Source: Kurthia populi
GTDB taxonomy: Bacteria; Bacillota; Bacilli; Bacillales_A; Planococcaceae
NCBI RefSeq assembly: GCF_042686175.1
Contig: NZ_JBHUOR010000040.1
Coordinates: 86,614-150,613, forward strand
Reading direction: 5' to 3'
DNA: 64,000 bases
Shown: piece by piece, positions 18,117 to 26,878 of the stretch
Layout of the letters: each line of letters begins with the position of its first letter
How positions within the stretch are numbered: position 1 is the stretch's first letter
Notes under the pieces: generated by a model
Told to the model about the DNA's origin: nothing
Databases searched by the model: none
The model's input: the letters and a program-made list of their open reading frames with translations, nothing else
Made by a program: the position numbers and the translations under genes

Positions 18117-19460
18117 ATGTCTACATTACAAAGTGTGAATGACATTACCGCATTTTTTCAAAAAGAATTACCTAAACGAATAGCATTTCATCAGCATCCG
18201 CTAAAGCAAGAAACTGATTATCTAAAAGAAGTATATCTTACTATGCTAGCTGTAATTTTACAATGTGAACATACTCCTGAAACAGAGCAAATTACTTTTT
18301 TTAAGCGCTTGATTGAAGGGATAGAGAGTGAAATATCTGCAGAACAATATATGAGACAAGCGTTGGTAGTTACGGAACAACTTCCACAAGATTTTTATAA
18401 TGAATTGTATAAAAATAAGTTATTTAAAAATTTTATTATAGATGCATTAGTAATGATTAATTGCAAAAAAAAAATGAATACGCAGCAGCTTTTATTTTTA
18501 GCAGATTTACTTAATATTTTTCAAATTTCAGAAGCTCAATTATGTGAGTGGAGTATGTTTGCAAAAAATATATTAATACAAAATAAAGAAGCTATTTTAA
18601 AATATGTTACAGATTATGCAGATTTCGAAAATTTGAAGTTATTTGCTTATTACAATTTAGATAGTAATTATGATTACTATCTAGATAATGGGGATGTTCA
18701 ACAAATCGAACATCTTATGAATTCGGAATCGGACTGTGTTTTTTTTGAAAACTGTAATTTTACAAAAAATCTGCTGACATATACAATACATTCTAAAAAA
18801 ATTGTTCATTTTAAAAATTGTCATTTTGAAGGAATTTCTATACCCTTACAATATTTAAATTTACATGCACTTATTTTTGAAGAATGTCATTTTAAAAACT
18901 TTGAACATGCAGTAATGCTTATTGATAATGTAGAACACATATTTGTTACTAAGTGTAGCATTGAAAATTTAAAAATTTCAACACAGGATACAGCGGCATT
19001 TATAAATGTATATGAAAATAGTGGGAATATTATGATGGTTAATTGTGATTTTGAAAATATTATATATGAAAATGATGGTGTTTTATTTACTGAAAATTTA
19101 ATAGGTTTGTTACCTAAAAATATTAATATACATTTACAGGATAATGTATTTAGAAAGATTCCAACAATGAAGGTTTTCTCTTTGTTTTCTAAATATGATG
19201 AAAATTTTTCATCTAATAAAAACTTTTTATTCAATATAAAAAGTTCTTTAAGTAATAATATAAATACTCATAAACTTCAAGTTGATATCAAGTACAATTT
19301 GAATTTCGATAGAAAAGAATTTGTTGGAAAAGCAACACTAGATGCTTATATTAAAAAACATTTAAATTTAGGTGGAAATCAAAATATACAAATAGATAAC
19401 GAAGTTATTGATGATAATGATAACCGTAATAATGATATAAAGATTATGAGAAGAGGTTAA
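18117..19460 (+). CDS. helical (TerB-like?) plus right-handed beta-helix protein A
   Basis: This 447-residue protein has no family I can name with confidence. Residues 1-170 are all-helical with a pattern like TerB/DjlA-type domains (for example FIIDALVMINCKKKMNTQQL with regular acidic/hydrophobic spacing). From about 190 to 380 the sequence becomes short repeated strands of the FENCNF / FKNCHFEGI / FEECHFKNF / VTKCSIENL type, the hallmark of a right-handed beta-helix with stacked Asn and Cys. It begins 1 nt after gene 2 with a GGAGG site. The end is Asn/Asp-rich. Confidence 0.8.
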   Translation: MSTLQSVNDITAFFQKELPKRIAFHQHPLKQETDYLKEVYLTMLAVILQCEHTPETEQITFFKRLIEGIESEISAEQYMRQALVVTEQLPQDFYNELYKNKLFKNFIIDALVMINCKKKMNTQQLLFLADLLNIFQISEAQLCEWSMFAKNILIQNKEAILKYVTDYADFENLKLFAYYNLDSNYDYYLDNGDVQQIEHLMNSESDCVFFENCNFTKNLLTYTIHSKKIVHFKNCHFEGISIPLQYLNLHALIFEECHFKNFEHAVMLIDNVEHIFVTKCSIENLKISTQDTAAFINVYENSGNIMMVNCDFENIIYENDGVLFTENLIGLLPKNINIHLQDNVFRKIPTMKVFSLFSKYDENFSSNKNFLFNIKSSLSNNINTHKLQVDIKYNLNFDRKEFVGKATLDAYIKKHLNLGGNQNIQIDNEVIDDNDNRNNDIKIMRRG

Positions 19461-19466
19461 ATTTTT

Positions 19467-20657
19467 ATGTCTATTCAACAACAATTACAAGATTTGTCTC
19501 GCCAAATTGCTGACTTAAGCATGCAGGTAGAACAATCGACTGCACAATCTAGGGAAAAGAATAGAATTGACTATACTCAATTAATGAAGACAGCGAAACA
19601 ATATCAATTTACTAATCATAGGGCATCTAAATTAGATGCTTATGTTAAAGCAACATATATGCAAATATTATGTAGCTTACTACACTTGTCGGATGGAAAA
19701 TTTGAAGAGCGATTAATATTAATTACTTGTATTGCAGATAGTATGGGTGATTTAGATAATATTAGACAACATATGATAAGAGCATCTACTTTAACAGAGA
19801 AAGATATTACTGATTTTATAGTTATTATGAAAGAACAACAGCTTGACGAAGCATTTGCTATAGATGCGTTGATGCTTATAGGTATTAGCATGGAAAATGG
19901 ATTAGTTCAAAGTGTCACAAATTTATTAAGTTTACTAGAAATTAATGAGGAAAGTTTTATTGAAATTTGTCAGTTTGTAAATTCAATACTTACAAAGAAT
20001 TATACAAGTGTTAAAGGTTTTCTTTTAGATAAACCGTATTTAAAGAAAAATAGTAAACCGTATATTCGAGCTATTTTTAAAGACATTTATATTAATGATA
20101 GTGGAACACGGGATAAAAAAATACATTCCCTAATTCAAATAATAGACAAAAAAATAACAAAAAATGTTGTTATCAAGAATGCTAAAGTGAAAATTGATGA
20201 AAATATAATAATTGGTAATTTAACAGAAATAACTCTTGAAAATTGTCAAATTTATTCGGATAAATTAGATGTGGTATTTGAAAATACCAAAATGATAAAG
20301 TTGAAAAATATTAATTTAAATACATGTAAAAAATATAAACAAATCAATATTTCAAATGTTGCTTTTGTTGAAATAGATAAGTTAAAGTTGAGCGATAAAG
20401 TAATTTATACAGATTATCCAATTGTAATAAAAGGCTGTAAAAATCTCATTCTAAAAAATAGTAAAATAGTGGATAATGTAGTGAATCCATTAAATAATAA
20501 TATAAGACAAAAAAATTATAGAGGCGTAATTAATTCATCTAAACTATTAGTAGCTTCATTTATTCATTGTGAAGGAAGTACTAAAATAGAGTTAGAGAAT
20601 AATCAATTTGAAAATAATAAATTAAGAACTGCAAAATTAACAACTATAATAAATTAG
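19467..20657 (+). CDS. helical (TerB-like?) plus beta-helix protein B, paralogue of A
   Basis: This 396-residue protein parallels its upstream neighbour. A short N-terminal coiled coil (residues 1-30) is followed by the same helical module (35-190, with FAIDALMLIGISMENGLVQS matching FIIDALVMINCKKKMNTQQL of the other) and then a strand-repeat region from about 215 (LENCQIY, FENTKMIKLKNI, IKGCKNLILKNSKI). Two paralogues kept side by side suggest a heteromeric scaffold. It begins 6 nt after the previous stop. The ribosome site AGAGG is weaker and 12 nt away, hinting at coupled translation. Confidence 0.8.
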   Translation: MSIQQQLQDLSRQIADLSMQVEQSTAQSREKNRIDYTQLMKTAKQYQFTNHRASKLDAYVKATYMQILCSLLHLSDGKFEERLILITCIADSMGDLDNIRQHMIRASTLTEKDITDFIVIMKEQQLDEAFAIDALMLIGISMENGLVQSVTNLLSLLEINEESFIEICQFVNSILTKNYTSVKGFLLDKPYLKKNSKPYIRAIFKDIYINDSGTRDKKIHSLIQIIDKKITKNVVIKNAKVKIDENIIIGNLTEITLENCQIYSDKLDVVFENTKMIKLKNINLNTCKKYKQINISNVAFVEIDKLKLSDKVIYTDYPIVIKGCKNLILKNSKIVDNVVNPLNNNIRQKNYRGVINSSKLLVASFIHCEGSTKIELENNQFENNKLRTAKLTTIIN

Positions 20658-20667
20658 GAGAAATCAA

Positions 20668-22797
20668 ATGATTATTTTTGATAAAACAACTGAGCAACAA
20701 TTTGAACAACATCTTCTAGAAATTAGTCATATAACAGAACATCTTAATTTTTTGTCACAAGGGGATTTGCTAGGACTCCATAAATTAAAAAGAACTTTTC
20801 AAACAAAGGTTGATGATTTTTATCAAAAAGAACGTAAGCTAAACATAGGTATTATTGGTCAGGTTAAGGCGGGGAAATCTTCTTTTTTAAATACAATGAT
20901 TTTTAATGGGGAAGATGTGTTGCCCCGTGCGTCTACTCTAAAAACGGCAACACTTACAAAAATTGAATATAGTGAAAAGAATAGTATTGAAATTTCTTAT
21001 TATAGTCAAAAAGAGTGGCAAGAAATTGAAGAACGCGCTCGTGTAAATTCGGAATTAGACGAATATCGTGTAGCACGTGAGATTTTATCACTTGCGCAAA
21101 AAAATAGTATTGATATAGATACATATCTAAAAAAAGGAACTGAAATTATTACATTTTCTAATGAAAAAGATTTAATGAGGGAATTAAATGAATATGTAGG
21201 TGAAAATGGAAAGATTACAGCGCTTGTAAAGTATGTAACGCTGAAAATAAACAATGAAGCGTTAAAGGATATTTCTATAGTTGATACTCCAGGAATGAAT
21301 GATCCTATTGCATCAAGGACAGATAAGACGAAGCAATTTATGGAAGTTTGTGATGTTGTATTTTTCCTAAGTCGAGGGAGCAATTTTCTGGACCAAACAG
21401 ATATGCATTTGTTAACAGCTCAGTTACCTCAAAAAGGAGTTAATCGTCTTGTATTAATTTCAAGCCGTTATGATGAAGCAATGCAAGATACAATTGATGA
21501 TTACGATTCATTAGAGGAAACTAATATTGAGACAAAAAAGATACTTCAGAGTAATGCACGAATTAAAATAACTCAGTATATAGAAGCTTTACGTAATCGT
21601 GGTATGAGTAATGATATAATTCAAGTTTTAGAAGAATGTAAAAACCCAATTTTCGTTTCTTCTATGGCACATAATATGAGCCAAAAAGAAGTACAAAGTT
21701 TTACTGAAGATGAAAAGTTAATCATGCGCAATTTAAATGAGCATGATGATTTGGATAAAGATATGTTGATAGATATTGGAAATATTCGTGAAATAAAACG
21801 CATTTTCGGCGAAGTAATAGCACGTAAAGAAGAAATTTTAATAGAGAAGACTGCTGCATTTCTACCATTAGCAAAAAAAGAACTTTCTCAAGAAATGAAA
21901 AATATATTAACATTTCAAAAACGCCGACTTACTTTATTAGTTGAACATGATTATGAATCACTTGAACAACAAAAAAAAGCAATTGCTAGTCAAATGCAAA
22001 ATATTAAAATGGCTACGACAAGTATTTTTACAGATATATTTACGAAGCTAGAAATGTGTAAAGCAGATGGAACACAGGCACTACGCCAAGCGAGTTTAGA
22101 ATATTCAAATTTGAATGAACGTAGTGGAACAGATTTAGAAGAACGTTCTCACAATGTATCAACTTCAAAATGGTACAACCCATTTTCATGGGGGACGAGT
22201 AGGAAAGAATATTATACAGTTGAAGTACGCTATAGGTATTTAGATATTTCAGACGCACTAGAAAATATAAGGAACTTTGGGAATGAATCTGTGAATACAG
22301 TTGAAGAGTATTTTCAAAAAACGCTTGATTTCCATCAGCTAAAAAATCGATTGTTAAATACGGTTATCGAAAACTTCGATCCCGGTTCAGAATATTATGA
22401 TCCTAGTTACTTTAAGTTATTGACAGAGAAAACTATTCAAGCAATTGAACTTCCTATTATTCGTATTAATTTGTCAGAGTACTTAAAATCAATGGGAAAT
22501 AATTTTTCTGGGGAAGTACGTAATGCAAGCTCAAAAGTAGAGTTACAGAGTAAACTTTCAAGTCATATTAGTCAATTATTTGATGAAATATTAATACAGT
22601 TTATTAATGAAATCAAAGTATTTAAAGAAAAATTGACTGCTATTGATAATAATTTTACAACACAATTATTAAAGAATATTATACACGAGTATGAAATTGT
22701 ATTAGCACGATTTAATGATAAAGAAAAAGAAATTTTAGCGCTTCAAGAAGGCGTTAAAAAACTTGAAAATCTAACAGCTAAGAAAATTTTAATATAG
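20668..22797 (+). CDS. dynamin-like GTPase 3 (LeoA-like)
   Basis: This largest GTPase of the operon, 709 residues, has G1 GQVKAGKSS at 64-72 and G3 DTPG at 206-209. At the G4 position is SSRYD instead of N/TKxD, so nucleotide recognition may be relaxed. A long stalk-like helical C-terminus (about 390-709) follows. The GxVKAGKSSFLN form is characteristic of LeoA and bacterial dynamin-like proteins. It begins 10 nt after the previous gene with AGGAG and is followed by a terminator. The arrangement of two coupled GTPases plus one larger GTPase recalls leoB/leoC plus leoA. Confidence 0.85.
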   Translation: MIIFDKTTEQQFEQHLLEISHITEHLNFLSQGDLLGLHKLKRTFQTKVDDFYQKERKLNIGIIGQVKAGKSSFLNTMIFNGEDVLPRASTLKTATLTKIEYSEKNSIEISYYSQKEWQEIEERARVNSELDEYRVAREILSLAQKNSIDIDTYLKKGTEIITFSNEKDLMRELNEYVGENGKITALVKYVTLKINNEALKDISIVDTPGMNDPIASRTDKTKQFMEVCDVVFFLSRGSNFLDQTDMHLLTAQLPQKGVNRLVLISSRYDEAMQDTIDDYDSLEETNIETKKILQSNARIKITQYIEALRNRGMSNDIIQVLEECKNPIFVSSMAHNMSQKEVQSFTEDEKLIMRNLNEHDDLDKDMLIDIGNIREIKRIFGEVIARKEEILIEKTAAFLPLAKKELSQEMKNILTFQKRRLTLLVEHDYESLEQQKKAIASQMQNIKMATTSIFTDIFTKLEMCKADGTQALRQASLEYSNLNERSGTDLEERSHNVSTSKWYNPFSWGTSRKEYYTVEVRYRYLDISDALENIRNFGNESVNTVEEYFQKTLDFHQLKNRLLNTVIENFDPGSEYYDPSYFKLLTEKTIQAIELPIIRINLSEYLKSMGNNFSGEVRNASSKVELQSKLSSHISQLFDEILIQFINEIKVFKEKLTAIDNNFTTQLLKNIIHEYEIVLARFNDKEKEILALQEGVKKLENLTAKKILI

Positions 22798-22805
22798 CTA
22801 CACAA

Positions 22806-22836
22806 AAAAACGAGTGCCGTAGCACTCGCTTTTTTA
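22806..22836. terminator. terminator between dynamin operon and MFS gene
   Basis: A 7-bp GC-rich stem (CGAGTGC with GCACTCG) is flanked by A7 and T6 and can act in both directions. Confidence 0.85.
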
Positions 22837-24024
22837 TTTTGGCTCAATTGTTGCGTTTTTTTTCAGCAATGGATTTTTCCAAGCCATCGCAAGTCCTAGT
22901 CCAGCAAGGATAAAGACAGTTGCGAAGTAGTATGGATAGTTAATATCAATATCGAATAACACCCCGCCAATCACAGGACCAAACACATTGGCAAGTGATG
23001 TGAAGAATGAGTTCATCCCACCAACAAAGCCTTGGTCATTACCTGCAATACGTGATAAATACGTAGTAGCAGCCGGACGAATTAAATCAAAGCCGATAAA
23101 TACCGTAAACGTCACCGCCATAATCATCCAGTAAGAGTTAACAAGTGTCATCGCAAATACGAGAACGGCAGATAACAGTAGCATAATACGAATTAAATTA
23201 ATTTCGCCGAGCGCCTTCATCATTGGATCAAAGAACACTACTTGGAAAATCGCACCTAAGATGGCCCCACCGGTAATCGCAATGGCGATATCTGACGGGC
23301 TAAAGCTGAATTTATGGTCTACATATAAGCTAAAGAATGATTCGAAAGCGGCTAGACCAAATGATGAAATGAAAATAACAGCAAATGCGATGAAAAACAT
23401 CGGCATTAGTAATTTACGGAAGCTACTTTTTCCTGCTGTCTCATCTTCTGTAACTGGAATAATTGGACGCTCTGGCTCACGTAGTAAAATCATTGAACCG
23501 ACAGCGGCCACAAGTCCAAGGATACCTGCTGAATAGAACGGGACACGCGTGCCAATTTCTGCTAAGAAGCCGCCAATCCCCGGTCCGATAATAAAGCCTG
23601 TCGAAATTGCTGCTGACATATAGCCAAGTGCTTTTGGACGGTTATCTTCCGTTGTAATATCGGCGATAAAGGCAGTGACAGCTGGCATAATAAATGCCGC
23701 ACTCAAGCCGCCTAAAATACGGGAAATAAATAACACATCAATCGTTTTCCCGAAACCGAATAATAGTTCTGACAAACCGAAAATAATTAAGCCAATGACA
23801 ATCATAATCTTTCGTCCGAAACGGTCTACCGCCTTTCCGGCAAATGGGGAGAAGATTAACTGTGTTAAAGCGAACGCCGCTGTTAAATAACCAACGACCT
23901 GTCCACTAATGTTTAATTCGTTCATCAACCTTGGCAGTACAGGGATAACTAACCCAATACCGAGGAAGGCAATAAACAAATTGACTAATAAAACGCCTAA
24001 CGTGATGGATACTTTTTTACTCAT
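22834..24024 (-). CDS. MFS multidrug efflux transporter (Bmr/Blt/NorA type)
   Basis: This 396-residue, 12-helix major facilitator has the drug:H+ antiporter-1 motif A (GKAVDRFGRKIMIV) and motif C-like GFIIGPGIGGFLAEIG. The N-terminus (FLGIGLVIPVLPRLMNEL) is that of Bmr/Blt/NorA pumps, which expel cationic drugs and dyes. It lies directly behind a MerR-family gene, and a 19-bp-spacer promoter with a dyad precedes it, the hallmark of BmrR/BltR-type activation. Confidence 0.9.
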   Translation of the reverse strand: MSKKVSITLGVLLVNLFIAFLGIGLVIPVLPRLMNELNISGQVVGYLTAAFALTQLIFSPFAGKAVDRFGRKIMIVIGLIIFGLSELLFGFGKTIDVLFISRILGGLSAAFIMPAVTAFIADITTEDNRPKALGYMSAAISTGFIIGPGIGGFLAEIGTRVPFYSAGILGLVAAVGSMILLREPERPIIPVTEDETAGKSSFRKLLMPMFFIAFAVIFISSFGLAAFESFFSLYVDHKFSFSPSDIAIAITGGAILGAIFQVVFFDPMMKALGEINLIRIMLLLSAVLVFAMTLVNSYWMIMAVTFTVFIGFDLIRPAATTYLSRIAGNDQGFVGGMNSFFTSLANVFGPVIGGVLFDIDINYPYYFATVFILAGLGLAMAWKNPLLKKNATIEPK

Positions 24025-24057
24025 GTTGTTTTACCTCTACATCTTAAAGTACCTATA

Positions 24058-24088
24058 ATGTTAAAGCCTACAGTAACTGTAAGGTCAA
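24058..24088 (-). promoter_or_regulatory. MerR-type promoter/operator of the MFS pump
   Basis: On the minus strand, TTGACC and TAACAT are separated by 19 bp, the over-long spacer that MerR activators correct. The spacer holds an inverted repeat (ACAGT-T-ACTGT within CCTTACAG...TGTAGG). The -35 overlaps the stop codon of the MerR gene. Confidence 0.75.
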
Positions 24089-24921
24089 GCCTTAATTTTT
24101 ACTTTTAGCTCCACAATGTACGTAGGAGCTTCGTTTGGCGAGAAGCTTGTCGGTAAAAACAGCTCATACACAGGTGACTGTGCTTGCCATCCGCGCGTGT
24201 TAATGGCCTGATAGAACTTTTGATAATTTGATAAATAGTGATCAAATGTATATTCAAACGCAATGCATGCATAGTGGCCCGCTGGAGAGGTAATCAGATC
24301 CATGTTCGTCTGTATATAGTCAAAAGTATGGGATGTAAGTAGTGGCATAAACAAATAATCATAGCGTAAATCCTCGATTTTTTGATAATTCTGTAGCGGA
24401 TAAATACCGCCATAGCGCACATTTACAGCACTTCCACTTTGTTCTAGAGTTTCAATTACCGAATTAAAATAAATACTAGGGTCATCAGGGAAGGTGAAAC
24501 CGGGTGTTTTGACAGCGAGTAGGCGCTCACCTTCATCATCCTTCTCATAAATTTCTTCATATACAGGGATTTTAATTTGCTCCTCCAACTGCTTCATCGT
24601 TTTTTGCAGTACGAGTTGCACCTCCTGCATTTTACGCAATTTTTCACTCACACGCTCTTGCTGTTCATTTAGAAATGAAAATAACTGCGCAGGCGTAAAA
24701 TTTTGTGCATGTTTAATATCATTTAGCGATGTTCCAATATATTTTAATGATTTAATCAAGTCCATATTTGCTAGCTGCAGCTCGCTATAATAGCGATAAT
24801 TCGTTGCAGGGTCGACATAGGCGGGCTTAAATAACCCGATTTCATCATAATAATGAAGTGTACGTACGGGTAGATGAATCATTTTAGATACTTCACCAAT
24901 TGTAAAATAATTTTGCTTCAT
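24085..24921 (-). CDS. MerR family regulator with effector domain (BmrR/BltR-like)
   Basis: This 278-residue protein has a MerR DNA-binding domain at 1-75 (YFTIGEVSKMIHLPVRTLHY, then NYRYYSELQL), a dimerising coiled coil at 80-115, and a C-terminal GyrI-like ligand-binding domain at 120-278. This is the architecture of BmrR, which binds lipophilic cations and activates its own pump gene. It precedes the MFS gene by 60 bp containing the diagnostic promoter. Its start is 13 nt after the IclR-type gene stop, so it may also be read from that promoter. Confidence 0.9.
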   Translation of the reverse strand: MKQNYFTIGEVSKMIHLPVRTLHYYDEIGLFKPAYVDPATNYRYYSELQLANMDLIKSLKYIGTSLNDIKHAQNFTPAQLFSFLNEQQERVSEKLRKMQEVQLVLQKTMKQLEEQIKIPVYEEIYEKDDEGERLLAVKTPGFTFPDDPSIYFNSVIETLEQSGSAVNVRYGGIYPLQNYQKIEDLRYDYLFMPLLTSHTFDYIQTNMDLITSPAGHYACIAFEYTFDHYLSNYQKFYQAINTRGWQAQSPVYELFLPTSFSPNEAPTYIVELKVKIKA

Positions 24922-24934
24922 GTTGTGTCCTCAC

Positions 24935-25693
24935 TTACGATTCAATATAGCCAAGCTTTGTCGAAATATCACTGGCTGCCTGTTTGCCAAGTGTAATAAA
25001 ACGTTCAAGTTCCGCGCCTACGTAATCCTTTTCAATACCTGCAATGCTAATACCAGCGATAATATCCCCTTTATAATCTAAAATCGGGAAGGCAATGGCT
25101 GCGGTAAAGTCCTCAAGCTCTGAATAACTAATCGTGTAGCCAACATTTCGCGCTTGTGAAATGGAGTGACGCAACTCTTCAATCGTTGAAATCGTCCCTT
25201 TCGCAAATGGAATAAGCTCCACGCGCTTTAAATATTCCTCGCGCTCCTGTGCCGGTAGAAAGGATAAAATGACACGCGCACAGGCCCCCGCATAAAGTGG
25301 TGTCCGGCGACCAATCATTGTATACAGGCGCACTGGTTGAATCGATTGGATTTTTTCGATATACACTGCTTCGTCGCGGTCACGAATAATTAAATTAATC
25401 GCCTCGCCAAGCTCCTTATGTAACTTCTCCATCGCGGGCATCGCTAATTGACGGATATCCATACGTTCCGACACAAGATGACCAAAGCGTAAAAAAAGCA
25501 CTCCGAGGCTATAGTGACCATTTGTATCCTTATCAAGTAAATCCATTTCTTCAAGTGTTTGCACCATACGATAAGCTGATGTTTTTGGAATGCCTGAATA
25601 CTCGACAATTTCATTAAATGATAATTTAGCATGTCGAATAAATAAATTTAAAATTTCCATCGAGCGCATAACCGTTTTATTTTTACTCTGCAT
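24935..25693 (-). CDS. IclR family transcriptional regulator
   Basis: This protein of about 252 residues has an N-terminal winged helix (MRSMEILNLFIRHAKLSFNE, IPKTSAYRMVQTLE) and a C-terminal IclR effector domain (YAGACARVILSFLP, SELEDFTAAIAFPILDY). The preferred start is the ATG at 25693, with GAGGGGGAG 8 nt upstream; a longer frame upstream lacks a ribosome site. KipR of B. subtilis is the IclR protein of the oxoprolinase locus, and the dyads near pxpB fit such a regulator, but this gene is 12 kb away and the link is only a possibility. Confidence 0.88.
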   Translation of the reverse strand: MQSKNKTVMRSMEILNLFIRHAKLSFNEIVEYSGIPKTSAYRMVQTLEEMDLLDKDTNGHYSLGVLFLRFGHLVSERMDIRQLAMPAMEKLHKELGEAINLIIRDRDEAVYIEKIQSIQPVRLYTMIGRRTPLYAGACARVILSFLPAQEREEYLKRVELIPFAKGTISTIEELRHSISQARNVGYTISYSELEDFTAAIAFPILDYKGDIIAGISIAGIEKDYVGAELERFITLGKQAASDISTKLGYIES

Positions 25694-25759
25694 GTTGTAA
25701 CTCCCCCTCGTGCTAGTCCTTTTATTATACCGAAAGAGGGGACGCATGACACAATGAAA

Positions 25760-25785
25760 AGAAGCACCCAAATAGGAGTGCTTCT
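25760..25785 (-). terminator. terminator after the excalibur-domain gene
   Basis: Minus-strand stem AGAAGCACTCC/GGGTGCTTCT with a short loop and a TTTT tail, just past the stop. Confidence 0.7.
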
Positions 25786-25791
25786 GACGTA

Positions 25792-26097
25792 CTATCGTTC
25801 ACAGGCAATGCCATCCCGGTCACGGTCCAAATCTGAATTTTGACGTGTGGCCGCTTTGTAAATAGAAGCCGAAACTTTTGCGCGACTTGCTTCATAGACA
25901 ACGCGACCATTCCGCTTCTTCACTTTATTTTTCGTACTTGCTGACTTTCGAACACCATAAGGATATGCTTTGTTAAATGCGGTACAATTATTATACGTGC
26001 TTTTTGCGTCGGCTGTTACTGGTGCTGCAGTTGTCGTACCAAAGAACGTCGCACTGAGCATCATAGCCGCAAATGAAAATTTCACCATTTTTTTCAT
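25792..26097 (-). CDS. secreted excalibur calcium-binding domain protein
   Basis: This protein of about 101 residues has a signal peptide (MKKMVKFSFAAMMLSATFFG, cleavage probably in the following Ala-rich stretch). The excalibur motif is complete: NCTAFNKAYPYGV near the start of the mature part and DLDRDRDGIACER at the C-terminus, with the calcium-binding DxDxDG loop and paired cysteines. Such domains occur in extracellular nucleases and surface proteins; here it stands alone. The ATG at 26097 follows GGAAGGA and is preferred over the ATG 15 nt upstream. Confidence 0.88.
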   Translation of the reverse strand: MKKMVKFSFAAMMLSATFFGTTTAAPVTADAKSTYNNCTAFNKAYPYGVRKSASTKNKVKKRNGRVVYEASRAKVSASIYKAATRQNSDLDRDRDGIACER

Positions 26098-26176
26098 TTG
26101 AATCCTTCCCATTCCTTTGCTCGTTACCCGTATTTATATACATTATTCATATTATTTAATAAGGAGGAATTAAAAA

Positions 26177-26878
26177 GTGGACGCATTTACACTTCATAAC
26201 TATCAAATAACGGTGACAATCCCTGAAAAACCCCATCCAAAGGAAGGATTTCCTGTGTTGTATGTACTAGATGGTGCGCATAATGGTCCGGTTGTACGTG
26301 CCATTATTGATGCGCAGATGATGATGCGTAAGCTGACAAAAATTTCGCGCATGATTGTCGTGACAATCGAGCAGCCACCTGCAAAGCGCTTTTTTGATTT
26401 TACCCCACAAGCTCCGCATTACAATGTCACTAGCACATTTCCGATGCCAAAAGAAGGACCATTTGGCGGAGCAGAGGTGTTTCAACAATTTTTAGTACAT
26501 GACGTAAAGCCATTTATAGCGGCACATTATCCAGCAAGCTCCCGTAGTACCTTATTCGGTCATAGCCTATCAGGTTCTTACGTGCTGTGGCATCTGCTAA
26601 CAGCGCCAGAAGATTTTACGAGCTATATTGCGCTCAGTCCATCCGTTTGGTGGAATGACGAGGAATTATTGACGTACAGTACAGCACTTCTTGAAGCACA
26701 TTCGCCAAAGAGCTTGTATGTTGCCGTAGGTGAGTTTGAGCGCTCCATGCATGCACCTATTGAGCGTTTACTAACACATTTATCTGCTGTGCCACACACT
26801 TTTTATATTGCACCAGAGGAAAATCATTTATCCGTTTTACCGACAGTGCTAAGTCGTGCGTTGCGATTTATTAAATAG
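26177..26878 (+). CDS. alpha/beta hydrolase (esterase D / IroE-like)
   Basis: This 233-residue protein has the alpha/beta hydrolase nucleophile elbow FGHSLSGSYVLWHL, an oxyanion-region start FPVLYVLDGAHNG, an acidic region (VAVGEFERS) and a late His in EENHLSVLP. That pattern is typical of the putative-esterase family that includes IroE/Fes-like siderophore esterases and esterase D. No signal peptide is visible. The start is GTG with AAGGAGGA at 7 nt. The substrate is unknown, and a siderophore role is only a possibility. Confidence 0.85.
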   Translation: MDAFTLHNYQITVTIPEKPHPKEGFPVLYVLDGAHNGPVVRAIIDAQMMMRKLTKISRMIVVTIEQPPAKRFFDFTPQAPHYNVTSTFPMPKEGPFGGAEVFQQFLVHDVKPFIAAHYPASSRSTLFGHSLSGSYVLWHLLTAPEDFTSYIALSPSVWWNDEELLTYSTALLEAHSPKSLYVAVGEFERSMHAPIERLLTHLSAVPHTFYIAPEENHLSVLPTVLSRALRFIK

